From positions 26,024,825 through 26,088,824 of the forward strand of contig NC_068974.1 of NCBI RefSeq assembly GCF_016808095.1: a stretch of 64,000 nt of DNA, written 5' to 3'. The notes beneath the pieces were generated by a model, which saw nothing but the letters and a program-made list of their open reading frames with translations, searched no databases and had not been told where the DNA came from. Numbering within the stretch: the first letter of the stretch is position 1; the number at the start of each line of letters is the position of its first letter. This stretch comes from Vigna angularis. Its lineage: Eukaryota; Streptophyta; Magnoliopsida; Fabales; Fabaceae. Shown one piece after another: positions 1 to 10,217 of this stretch. The position numbers and the translations under genes were made by a program.

Positions 1-396
1 ATGGACTCTTGCATAAATATTTGAAAGTCGTCATCCATCTTTGCCATTCTTTCTGATAGAGAGCTTTGTTGCTGCCATTGTTGTTGTGGTAGTCTCTCAA
101 ATTATCCGACAGCTTTCCCAAATTGACTTTGATCCATGCTTGAGTGAGATTTCCTCCAGTGGTTGAGATTACCTTGGTAGAATTGAGTGTCCATATAGTT
201 AAATTCTTGTCCGAATTGCATCCTGCAAGCATTAGGCACAAAACCCTAGAAAACATTTGTTAGCACAAAAAGATAAAAAAAAAAGATAAAGAGATAAAAA
301 GATAAAATAAAAAGATAAAAATCAAGTCAAAGCTAATCAATAATCACAGAAATAAGATAGTTAAATCACAAGTCCCCGGCAACGATGCCAAAAACT
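1..396 (-). mobile_element. Athila-like Ty3/gypsy internal region (leader plus gag remnant), cut by the window edge
   Basis: Reading on the minus strand, this stretch follows the LTR at 397-1629. It starts with a primer-binding site, then an A-rich leader that matches the leader of the Athila-like element at 54570-54717. About 330 bp from the LTR it already resembles the late-gag region of that element (compare about 53590), where the spacing is about 1.1 kb. The N-terminal part of gag therefore appears deleted or replaced. The rest of the element lies outside the window. Confidence 0.6.
371..390 (-). other. Primer-binding site of the Athila-like element, tRNA-Asp type
   Basis: On the minus strand this reads TGGCATCGTTGCCGGGGACT, lying just inside the LTR edge. 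It is a near match to the sequence complementary to the 3' end of plant tRNA-Asp, the usual primer site of the Athila lineage. The same site occurs at 54692-54711. Confidence 0.65.
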
Positions 397-1629
397 TGTT
401 AACACTTCGGCAAGTGTACCGAATCGCATCAAGTAATAATAAATGATAAGACCAAGTATCGTTTCCCAAGAGACTCAAGGCCTAAACATATATGTGATTT
501 CTTGATTAAATAAGACTTGTAAACGAAATTGTTGTGTTTATATTACGGAAAAGTAAACATGAATGCAAGTGTTGATCAATTGGATTGAAAGATGCAAAAG
601 TGATTGATGTAAAATATGGAATGATTATGTTGTTGCGATTTCCGACTTATCCTATCCACTCTCATGTATTTATGAATTCATCTCTCTTCATTAATGTTAA
701 TTCCACTTTCTAATTTACCTTAAACCCGATGTCTCGGTGAAGAAAGCCTAATCCTAATTACTAGTTCACAATGTCTTGTCTCCCTAGCAATTAATCATGC
801 ATTACATTCGCACAGAAGCTTAAAGGCAGCCGATCCTCCTATTCCTATGTCTAGGTAATATTGCTTCCGGGAGAATTTCCTCAGTTCTAGATTTTCTCAT
901 ATGTGTCCATAGTGACAAAATCAATAATCATGCAATTGAATGAGTTAAACAAAGCATGCATAAAGTATAGAGGAAAAATCCTAACAATTAATGAAGTAAA
1001 GCATATATAATCAAGAATCAATTCAATACATGAGAGTTTCAAAGGATTACATCGTTTCCCCAACAACAGTGGAGGTTTAGTTCACCATAGACATGGTGAA
1101 ACTAGATAAAAATAATGAAAAGAATGAAAGATAGAACCCGAAAAGTTGAAGATTGAAGCTTCCGCATCCAAAATCCGCCTCCAATGGGTAGAAGGAGAGT
1201 AATTTCGCCTCTTTCTGTCCAAAGATCTCAACCATAGGGCGATTAAACCCTTATATAGTTTATTAAAAATACAAAAAAATTGGCCCAGGCCCACGTCGTC
1301 GACGCTCAGCGGTAGCTGCGGCACTTAAAACTGGCGCTTAGCGCAACCCTTTCTACACTCTGATTGACTTTTCTACACTCTGGTTAACTTTTCTGCATTC
1401 TAGTTGACTTTTCTGCATTCCAACCATTCGGTACTTTAACTCTTCTTTCAAATCATTCCAATAGCCTACAAAATCAAGAGAATCTAGCACAAAACCATTA
1501 AATTCACCTTCAACTCTCTTATTCACAAAACTAAAGCAAAAACATGAGTTAAAGCAAGTTTCTAAGTCAAAAAGGGTTGATTTATTATCAAAATTAAGTA
1601 TAAAAATAACGATATTTCAACCGTTATCA
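397..1629 (-). repeat. Athila-like LTR (5' LTR of a minus-strand element)
   Basis: The block runs from TGTTAACACTT at 397 to CCGTTATCA at 1629, about 1233 bp. On the minus strand it starts TGATAACGG and ends in CA next to the primer-binding site. Its first ~700 bp match the LTR copies starting at 50218 and 54718. Small reading frames inside it have no coding features. Its right edge abuts copia LTR sequence, so it was inserted near the start of the copia 5' LTR. Confidence 0.75.
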
Positions 1630-2621
1630 GCGCTCTTATTGGAGAAAGATCGTAATGAAGATTTGTTTTTATATTAAAGCTTTTGTAATTTAGTAGATTT
1701 ATGTATAGGATGTGGTTTATCTTTGATTCTATGTATTGTTTGCCTTAGGTTGTGTTAAAATTCATTTTGAATCAGAAAACCTCATTTTATATTCAAGATA
1801 ATCGATTATCAACTTAAAATAATAGATTATCACACGTTTTTTTAAGCTAGATTTTTTACCGTTGTGCATTCATTAAATGCATAATCAATTATCATAAGTG
1901 GATAATTGATTATCACACGTTAATTAGCTGACAACGGTTGGAGGTATCCTTGAGTGAGATCTCTATAAATTAGATTGAGACTCTCATTCTAAAATACAAC
2001 ATACGAAATAACTGTATTTCAAAATTCTTATCTGTAATGTGCGGTGATAAGTGTTCTAGGATTTGTATAACCCTTGTGTTGTGGCTTTGAGAACTTGTCG
2101 TGTTGGCATAGAGCGAAAACTTTCACTAGAAGTGTGATTGAATGTTGTTGTTGCTGCTGAGTTGAAAGCCTATCATCCTTTGTGAAGATTCAAAGGAGGT
2201 GTTCATCCTTTGTGAAGATTTAAAGGAGGTGGTCATCCTTCGTGAAACATTCGGAGGAGGTTTTCATCCCTTGTGGGTTATAGGGGAAGTGAGTTTCATC
2301 TCTTGGGGTAACAAGAGAGGTGTTTTGACCTTCAACTTGTTTATTTTCTTTGTGATTGTAACAATTTGTTGGTTTGTGCTAGTGAAGCATTAATTCTCGG
2401 TTGAGATTAACAATTGGATGTAGGATCTATGTGATCCGAACTAGGATAAAAATTACCTGTGCAATTTTCTCTCATCCTTACTCTTTTAATTTGTTTAAAT
2501 TGTTTTAAAGAATTTATATTTACGTGAGAAAATTATTAAAAGAACGATTTGCGATAAGAAATCAATTCACCCCCTTTTGGTTTGTTGAACGCCTTAACGA
2601 TTTCGTTGTGCCGTTCTGACA
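1630..2621 (+). repeat. 5' LTR of the gag-only copia element, left end truncated
   Basis: This aligns over its length with 5034-6001. It contains palindromic ATCGATTAT-like segments and ends in CTGACA directly before the primer-binding site. The 64-aa frame at 2199-2393 lies inside it and is not regarded as a gene. Confidence 0.8.
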
Positions 2622-2623
2622 AT

Positions 2624-2635
2624 TGGTATCATAGC
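2624..2635 (+). other. Primer-binding site, initiator-Met tRNA type
   Basis: TGGTATCATAGC lies two bases after the LTR end. The standard plant copia site complementary to initiator-Met tRNA is TGGTATCAGAGC, so this has one substitution. Confidence 0.75.
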
Positions 2636-2656
2636 TTGCTTTGATAGTAATTCAAA

Positions 2657-3819
2657 ATGACGGGGCAACATCAAACCTTTGCTAATGGTGCCTCTATCAA
2701 TAGACCTTCATTGTTTACTGGAGCAAACTATGCTTTTTGGAAAGTGAAAATGCAAATTTTCATGGAATCTATTGATAGTGAGATTTGAGAAACTGTCACA
2801 AATGGTCCTTTGGTACCTATTGTGTTTATTAACAATTTGTAGGAATTCAAACCGCGAGAACAATGGAATGCTAATAATAGAAAAAGATCCCAACAGGACG
2901 TAAAGGCTCATAACATAATATCATCTGCTTTAACTATTGATGAATTTTATAGGATCTCAACCTGTAAGATTGCTCAAGAAATGTGGGAGATGTTGAGAGT
3001 GACCCATGAAGGAATTGATGATGTTAGGAGAGCCAAAAGAAATACTTTAATCCAAGAGTATGAGATGTTCCGCATGAAGCAAGGAGAAACTATTGTATAT
3101 GTTCAGAAGCGGTTCACGCATATATGAATCATCTCATTGGGTTAAGTAAATTCTTTGATAATGATGAATTAAATATAAAAATTCTTAAATCTTTGGACAG
3201 GACTTGGCAACCAAAGGTGACTGCCATCAATGAGGCACAAAATCTCAACATCATGTCAATGGCTGCATTGTTTGGTAAGTTGAGAGAACATGAATTGGAT
3301 CTCGGGAGATTGAACGAGGATGAAGAGAAAGGAAAGAAAAAGACTCTGGCGTTCAAATATGAGATTGATAAAAACAAACATCTTAATGAAGAAGAAGACT
3401 ATAAAGAAGATGAAGAAAATATGGATCTCTTCATTAAGAAATTTAACAAGTTCATGAAGTCCAAGGGCTAAAGAAGATTTAAAAATGGGAAGAAGGAAAC
3501 CAAGGAATCATCATCAAACTATTGTTGTTATGGTTGCGGAGAAAAAGGACACATGAAGGCAGATTGTCCAAACCCAAATAAGGGTGAAGAAAGAGGCCAA
3601 AAGAAAGTCTGCAAAAAAAAGAAGGCATATATTGCTTGGGAGGAAGATAATGAATCTACAACAAGCTCAAGTAACTCTGATGAGCAAGTCAACATATGCT
3701 TGATAGCTGATGACATCTCTAAAAATCAAGTTCCTTTAGCAATTCTGAAGATTCAAATTATAGTGAGAGTGAATTGTTTGACACATATAAATAATTATTA
3801 TTTGAATCAGAAAAATTAG
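2657..3819 (+). pseudogene. copia gag polyprotein fragment (UBN2-type gag and CCHC knuckle), broken
   Basis: From the ATG at 2657 the frame encodes the usual copia gag start (a 'LFTGANYAFWK' stretch). It is interrupted by at least three stop codons, at about 2787, 2840 and 3126. A 115-residue open part at 3124-3471 covers the middle of the UBN2-like gag domain, with the motif 'SLDRTWQPKVTAI'. After another stop comes a C-x2-C-x4-H-x4-C zinc knuckle at 3526-3567, then a Lys-rich and acidic/Ser-rich tail. Gag would form the particle and bind RNA. The stops mean that this copy cannot make an intact protein. Confidence 0.75.
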
Positions 3820-4239
3820 ATAATGCTCATAAGAAATTAAAAAAGAAATTTAAAGAATTAAAATCAAATTACCAAAATATTCTTAAAGAAAATAAGGATT
3901 TGAAAAATAAATTTTTATATTATGAGAAAGGTAAATATACAAAAAGTGAAGAATGTATTTTATGTTCAAATAAAAGAAGTCTTTAAATAAAACAATCAAC
4001 GTTGAATGTAGTAATAATTCAAAAATTAAAAAGTTTGTTGAACATGTTCGTACAAATAATTATAACTATGGTAATAAAATAAAAAATGTTTCTAAATATA
4101 ATTATAATTATCATGATTGTAATTATAAAAACAAAATCAAGTATGTTCCTAATTATAATCAAAATTATTATTATGATTATAAAATTAAATATAAAAGAAC
4201 CCGTAAAATTTGGATAGAGCAAGAAATTAATTATAGAAA

Positions 4240-4360
4240 ACCAAATATTTCTACATGTTTTTATTGCATGAAAAAGGGTCATCCACCAAATAAATGTAGA
4301 ATAAAACATTATGATTTTCCAAATGGAATAAATGCATGGATTTCTATTATAAAATAAATT
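4240..4360 (+). pseudogene. Second CCHC zinc knuckle of the copia gag/pol junction
   Basis: A second C-x2-C-x4-H-x4-C knuckle ('CFYCMKKGHPPNKC') is encoded at about 4258-4299. It is followed by a short conserved tail and a stop. In autonomous relatives this knuckle precedes the protease and integrase; here pol sequence is missing. The AT-rich stretch between the two knuckles (3830-4240) encodes a Lys/Asn-rich region typical of this group. Confidence 0.6.
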
Positions 4361-4979
4361 TTCTCTAACTTTAAAGGACCCAAATAAGTATTTTTGGGGA
4401 CCAAAATATTATTTTTCTATTTTGTAGGTTATTTCAAAATTAAGGAAGAAACTTTTGGGTATGCACCAAAACTTGGTAAAGTATGGTTTGTCAAATTAAG
4501 GAGGAGTTTTTAACATGAAAAGAAAAAATTTGATATTTTTTTTAAAACTACTTCTCTTTCTGCCTTAAGGTATCAAATTTAGAGGTATTTTAATTTTATT
4601 TAAGTTACTCAATAAGGAGGAGTACTTTTGTTTTTATTTATTTGTTATGATTTCTAAATTTATTGTATTTACTATGTTTTGAATTATGCCTCATGTTTCC
4701 CTTTAATAAAAATTATGATAACTCTTATTTGTTTGTTTTACCTTTTTTTTGTCTTATATTAAAGAAGGAGTTTTATATTAAGGGGAGAAATTATTTAATC
4801 ATACATAACACCTTTTTAAAAATGATAAAAAGGGAAGAAATATGTTTAAAGGCTTAATTATATTCATCTTTTGTCTACTAATAACTCTTTTTTTAAGTTA
4901 TGTATGAGTTACATATCAATACAAGTTACAAAAAGCTTTAAATTAAAATATTTTTTATCATCATAAAAAAAAGGGAGAT
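4361..4979 (+). other. 3' non-coding part of the gag-only copia element, with purine tract
   Basis: AT-rich sequence with purine-rich runs such as AAGGAGGAG and AAGGGGAGAAA. It ends in an AAAAAAAAGGGAGATT tract directly before the 3' LTR at 4980, which is the probable polypurine tract. A similar purine-rich 3' tail is seen at about 61440-61520 in the other copia element. No coding features. Confidence 0.6.
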
Positions 4980-6001
4980 TGTTAGCATAAAGTTAAAGAG
5001 CAGAAATTTCGATGATGTCTCAAAGTCAAGTATCAAGTGTTTTTATTGCTTGAAGATCTTCATGAAGACTTGTTTTTATATTAAAGCTTTTTTAATTTAG
5101 TAGATTTATGAATAAAATATGGTTTATCTTTGATTCTATGTATTATTATAGATAATCGATTATCAATAATCCATTATGACTTGTCATAATCGATTATCAC
5201 AAGCAATTATGAGAATTTTTAAGCAAGTTTTTTACTGTTGTGAATTCATTAAATGCATAATCAATTACCATAAGTGGATAATGAATTATCACACGTTAAT
5301 TAGCTGACAACGGATTTTTGGAGATACCCTTGAGTGAGATTTCTATAAATTAGATTGAGACTCTCATTCTAAAATACAACATATGAAATAAGTGAATTTC
5401 AAAATTATTATCTGTAGTGTGTGGTGATAAGTGTTCTAGGGTTTGTATAACCCTTATGTTATGGCTTTGAGAACTTGGCGTGTTGGCATAGAGCGAGAAC
5501 TTTCACTAGGAGTGTGATTGAGTGTTGTTGTTATTGCTGAGTTGAAAGGTTGTCATCCTTTGGGAAGATTCAAAGGAGATGTTCATTCTTTGTGAAGATT
5601 CAAGGGAGGTGGTAATCCTTTGTGAAGTATTCGGAGGAGGTGTTCACCCCTTGTGGGTTACAAGGGAAGTGAGTTTCATCTATTAGGGTAAAAAGAGAGG
5701 TGATCTAACCTTCAACTTGTTTATTTTCTTTGTGATTATAACAGTTTGTTGGTTTGTGCTAGTGAAGCGTTAATTTTCAGTTGAGATTAACAACTAGATG
5801 TAAAATCTCTGTGATCCGAACCAGGATAAAAATTACCTGTGCAGTTTTCTCTCATCCTTACTCTTTTAATTTGTTTAAATTGTTTTAAGGAATTTATATT
5901 TATGTGAGAAAATAATTAAAAGAACAATTTGCGATAAGAAATCAATTCACCCCCTTTTGGTTTGTTGAACGCGTTAACCATTCCGCTGCGCCGCTCTAAC
6001 A
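4980..6001 (+). repeat. 3' LTR of the gag-only copia element
   Basis: TGTTAGCATAAAG at 4980 to CTCTAACA at 6001, 1022 bp, with standard TG...CA ends. The next five bases (CATTT, 6002-6006) would be the target duplication, but the partner lies outside because the 5' LTR start is lost. Confidence 0.85.
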
Positions 6002-6590
6002 CATTTATTTGAAAATACCAAAAGTTGTAAGAGATTTATAAATTAATTTTAAGTATAAATTCTACACAAAATTTTCTACACCTCCAATTTTGATAAAATT
6101 CTAAATATAACCTTCATACAAAAGTAAAAACTCTTTTGACCAAGTAGATATTTTTTGGACCAAAGTAATTTTTTTTAATTGTCTTTTTTCTGTGTACGCT
6201 TTTAAATTTGATTTTGTTGCCTTAGTCGTTGTACTCATTCCTTCCACCGTTGTTCCTTGCCCTTTCCTCTACTATTCCTTTTGTTGCTGCATTCCATTGG
6301 TTTGCCTTTCTCTCTTTGCATTGTTTTCTCTCATTTTCTCCTCTGCTCCTTCCATAGTTTGGTGCATTGCCGAATTTAGGAAGGTTTGGACCTCCACCCT
6401 TCTTCTTTCTCATTGCACGTCCACCCTTCTTTGTCCTTACTATACCAAAAGGTAAGCACTAGTTTTGAATTTCGTTTTGCGATTTAGATGTTTGATATTG
6501 ATTTCAATTCAATATTGTAAATGCCTAGAAAATAGGATATTTGTATGTTTGTGGTTGATTGAAAATCAAAATGAAGCCTTAAGGTTAAGG
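6002..6590. other. Spacer with no recognised gene
   Basis: Flank of the copia element. It has a pyrimidine-rich stretch at 6230-6440 whose open frames on both strands look accidental. It may include the left end of the MULE region, but no terminal inverted repeat could be paired. Confidence 0.4.
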
Positions 6591-6594
6591 CTTA

Positions 6595-7335
6595 ACGAAT
6601 ATGCTTGAGGCATTTCTGCACTTGCCCATATGTATGAGCAACAACTAGGGGATGCCGGGTTTGCTAAAATGAAGCAAATGGCTAGATATTCTACTCTTTT
6701 ACAAGTACAAATTTCTCTTGCATTTTTATTTCATATACTTTTAAAATTTATACCACACTTAACTAATTTGTAGAGTTGGATTTATGACTACTTCCCTAGG
6801 ATGGGAAGGAGGCATGTGTTATTCACTTACGATGAAAACAATCCTCATGTGACACAATGGGTGACAAGAAGGCAGGCTTGGAGTTTACTTGAGAACAGGT
6901 CATATTTAGATGGATTAACGTACGATGGGGTCATCTAGTGCCCATATAAGTTACATAGGGGTACTCGTCCATTTATGAATATTTGTATGTATTTTGGGTG
7001 GATTAGAGTTTGTGAGATGTTTCACCGATATTTACTTGAACGCGTGTTGAGGCAGTTTGGTTTTGAGCAGTTGATTCCACGATCGCCATATTATAGAGGT
7101 ATACACAATAACCATTGATGGTACTTAATTGTGCTATGTAAACCACTTTATAACCTATGTTTTACCAACCTCGTCTCCATCTGCTTGTGATGTGGGATAC
7201 CTATAGTGGTTTAGGAGGGTATCTCCTTCGCATATTATTCCTACCCCCAACGACGACCAACCGAGTCTCGCACCACGACTTTGTCGACACATTCTAGATG
7301 ATGTCCTAGTTCGTCGTAGATCACCCTCAAATTCT
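6595..7335 (+). pseudogene. Plant mobile domain (PMD/MAIN-like) gene fragment
   Basis: Two exon-like blocks fit the PMD family (MAINTENANCE OF MERISTEMS-like; found in host genes and carried by Mutator-like transposons). Block 1, about 6600-6706, reads 'LAHMYEQQLGDAGFAKMKQM' and ends at a GT splice site. A 67-bp intron follows, and block 2 starts at about 6774 with 'SWIYDYFPRMG'. Block 2 continues through a 'WVTRRQAWSLLENRSYLDGL' segment, a stop at about 6937 inside the 'DGVIW-PY' region, and the typical 'YLLERVLRQFGFEQLIPRSP' end. A third block near 7195-7330 has the 'WFRRVSP' motif. The stop makes it a pseudogene. It faces away from the transposase on the other strand, as expected for a PMD-bearing MULE. 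Confidence 0.65.
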
Positions 7336-8025
7336 AGTTTGTTGTTACATAATGAAACTTTGTTTATGTGTTACATGACATTTATGATTGTTTATTTACT
7401 TTGTTTGTTACCGTCAATGAAGGGTTTTATTAGGCGTGTTGTAAAGATCTTACGTACCTTGATATCATGTCAAGATGTGACTGAGGGTACTGTGGCATGA
7501 GATCATACTAACAAGGCCCTAGAGATAGTTTGTATGTAGATTAACGAACATTCATTAGTAGAGGTCATCGTAATGTAGGTGACAGATGATCATCTTCATT
7601 CGGATATCACATTATTCTACTATGTATTTGTTTATTTGGACTACTTATGCAATATTTTTATTGAAAAGACCTTTATTATTTATAGAATTAATCAATTTAA
7701 TGATATTTACATATTTAATATATTCATGGAGACGATGTCAATATATACATGTATGACAATTTAACGGTATGCGATGAATTAAAAATAATTTCATTCAATG
7801 GTCATATGTACATGTGATCACATTACAAAAATGTCAGGTTGAACCAAGTCTATATAAGTTGTAGTAACGCCCATTAACTCCACATATGTTTGGATCCTAC
7901 TTATGTAAAAAGAGGACCACGCCTACACCTCGGGATAATAATGGGTTGAGGATATGATGTTCACCATAGGTAATGGACAATCTTCTTGTAGGTGAACTTG
8001 CAAAGTTAAAATTAATAAATGAATC
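7336..8025. other. Decayed interval between the PMD fragment and the OTU domain
   Basis: 7420-7500 resembles the C-terminal PMD region in a broken frame ('KILRTLISCQDVTEG'-like). The remainder is AT-rich and no gene is recognised. The 61-aa frame at 7579 has no recognisable motifs. Confidence 0.35.
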
Positions 8026-8029
8026 TTAA

Positions 8030-8655
8030 TTTATAGTGGGACAAAAGGAATATAACTTTACCTGTATGAAATGACCTTCATTAACGTGTCCAATGCATAT
8101 CAATTGATGTTGTCTAATATCAAAAGGCGATGAACTACATAGTGGGAATATCATATAACTCTGACCATATGAGAGACAGACTAAGATGACATTATATTTA
8201 TTCGCAATAGCATACCCAATATTGGTATGGTCCTCCATTTCTCCACATTATCATGTAAACAATGAAACCAATTATTACTAAAAGAAAAATGTATCAAATA
8301 ATAAGTAATGTCTCAACTAAAGCAACACGAACTTGTGATCAATCGTGGACCTCCAAAGACTGTCATAGTTGTTCCAATCGATCATAACTTTCCACTAGTC
8401 TTGCGTATTCATAACGTCATAAAGTAAGTTTTTCATATAGGTCATGGCAGATAATGGGTCATGCCTTTTCACCTAGGCCCAACAAAGTAGCAACACATCG
8501 ATAACCACAATAACCATCAACTACAACATCAATAATGTAAAGATGACAAATGGGATGGAATTGATCTAACATCGATACTCTCCTTCGTTGAACTAGTTTA
8601 TCATGGGATTTCACTTGTGTTTTTCGTGATAAAATCTCAGTCGTAGAATGCAAGG
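8030..8655 (-). pseudogene. OTU-like cysteine protease domain at the end of a MULE transposase
   Basis: On the minus strand, 8653-8459 encodes 'IDVVVDGYCGYRCVATLLG'. This is the OTU catalytic start with Asp and the nucleophile Cys (Cys codon at about 8507-8509). Further down, 8238-8026 encodes 'ICIGHVNEGHFIQVKL', the catalytic-His segment (His codon at about 8073). Several stops and shifts lie between (about 8240-8455), so it is a pseudogene although both catalytic positions survive. In plants, OTU-like modules occur fused to MULE/FAR1-type transposases. Here the module directly follows the SWIM-type transposase end on the same strand. Confidence 0.65.
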
Positions 8656-8723
8656 AATCTAAGTATTCAAAATATGATGGGTCACTCTTTGTAGACCTTT
8701 CATTTCACTAAAGTTTGCTTTTT

Positions 8724-10214
8724 CTATGCACCTTTGGTTTTGACTTTATGTGAATGAGGTATCATAGATGTCATTGCAGGATAAACAATTTTAACTAACT
8801 TCTGCTTGATGTTAACCTTTTGTCCAATGTTAACCTTCTTGAAGCGTTTGTGAACCATATCAAGTTCACGTTGAATGCATAACATTGATTGTGATTCATT
8901 TGACACAATAGTTGAAAATCCCAATCTGGTCCATATGACATGAATTTCAACCAAAGGAATTATCTTAGGCTCATATCGTGCTAATTCACAAGCACATGAT
9001 AGACCGTACGTTGATCTCATAACGTATTGACAACTTCCACTATCCAATCCTATATGCTTCCCTGGTTCAAATATATTAGTAATGAGTCTCAAAGCATATC
9101 TCGAAACGCGTCCAACAAGTCTTTTATAACTGCTTCATTTATAAGCTTTACTCATGAGGTTAAGACTTTTTTCAAATGATGTCTTTATCTTATTATGTTG
9201 GAGAATGATGATGTTATGAATAACATCCTAACATGAACAAAGGTCTCCTATATTGGTCCCCAATACTCTCTTTAGACTCTAGTGTGTAGACTCAACTTTG
9301 ATACAAACAACATTAATAATATCATAACACATATAACATAAATAAGTATAAAAAAATAACAATAATAATTACCTTCTTTGTTGTTGTGTTGCCTAAATGC
9401 ATAACTCTGTTAGTCGACACATTAACAAAGTATGTCTTACATGAAATAATCCAAGTGTGATTGAGATATTCCAAGAAGAAAGGCCATGAAGTAGAACCAT
9501 ACCAAAGACGATCAACGTAATCACTAAACATGAACTCCTACTCATAGTCTATCACATTTTCCCATGCTTCCATAAACACATTTCATGCCTCAACAAAATC
9601 TACTAATATTTTGCATTTGGCTTTTACATTTTTCATAATGTGGAGTCCACATAACATCTGATAAAGACTCGGGAAATACATTGCCAATGACATTCAACAA
9701 AACAAGGTCTCTCTGTCAATAACAATCACATGTGAATCGTCCTCAAATGTCATAAATAAACCTTTGAACCTTTCCAATGCCCAAGTGAAATTATTTTGAC
9801 ATTCACTTGATAATAAAGGCAGATGAGAAGGTCAATCCTGTAGATGTGACGCCAACAATATCAAGCAAGGGAAGTCGATATTTGTTTGTCTTGTATGTGA
9901 TATTCATCAAGAAAATAATATTAAATGCATTCAACAAGTGCATTACATCAAGATGTGTCCCTAAGAGGTCACTTACCACCTCAGATTCGTGGACACATCT
10001 ACTCCATTGGATGTATTTATCACGATCCAACATCATCAACTATTGCATTTCAGTTCTCGACCCTTTCAAATATCATTTATATGTATACCTTACGTTTATA
10101 TTTGCTTTATTGTTGTCACATTAGAATCATATGTTCTTTGAAAATTAGTAGAATCAATTATGTCAACAAATAATGACTGTTCAGTAGGATTTAAACTGCA
10201 AGAAAAAAGAGTGA
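8724..10214 (-). pseudogene. Mutator-like (FAR1/MuDR-type) transposase, central and C-terminal part
   Basis: Read right to left, several broken blocks match the MULE transposase. 10200-10096 continues the N-terminal zinc-finger region. 10039-9803 gives the DDE core start 'TYKTNKYRLPLLDIVGVTST'. 9531-9322 gives 'NRVMHLGNTTT', which precedes the C-terminal part. 9092-8724 gives the SWIM-like 'YGLSCACELARYE' and the following 'IPLVEIHVIWTRL'. The residue that is normally the first catalytic Asp ('D-S-T-Y-K-T-N') is Asn here ('N-I-T-Y-K-T-N'), so the enzyme was inactivated besides having stops and frameshifts. The CACTA element at 10218-11878 splits it. Confidence 0.75.
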
Positions 10215-10217
10215 CCA
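10215..10217. repeat. Target-site duplication CCA, left of the CACTA element
   Basis: CCA directly precedes CACTAG at 10218 and recurs at 11879-11881 directly after the right end. A 3-bp duplication is diagnostic for the CACTA superfamily. Confidence 0.85.

Larger units (their letters stand above)
1630..6001 (+). mobile_element. Non-autonomous Ty1/copia element with gag only (TR-GAG type)
   Basis: Two direct repeats of about 1 kb (1630-2621 and 4980-6001) bracket a 2.36-kb internal region. That region holds a tRNA-iMet-type primer site, a gag frame with two CCHC zinc knuckles and a purine-rich tract, but no integrase or reverse transcriptase. Just after the second knuckle come the G-P-K residues that normally open the pol part of this copia group. 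A large internal deletion of pol is the simplest explanation. The first ~55 bp of the 5' LTR are lost to the Athila insertion. It could only have moved with enzymes from an autonomous relative; the copia at 49199-61714 has a similar LTR end. Confidence 0.8.

Noticed and set aside
4019..4309. 96-codon minus frame rich in Ile/Phe
   Set aside because: Antisense of the Asn/Lys-rich AT-biased copia gag region.
6192..6455. 87-codon hydrophobic plus frame resembling a membrane protein
   Set aside because: Pyrimidine-rich stretch (TTC/CTT runs) that gives Phe/Leu/Ser by composition, with a matching open frame on the other strand.
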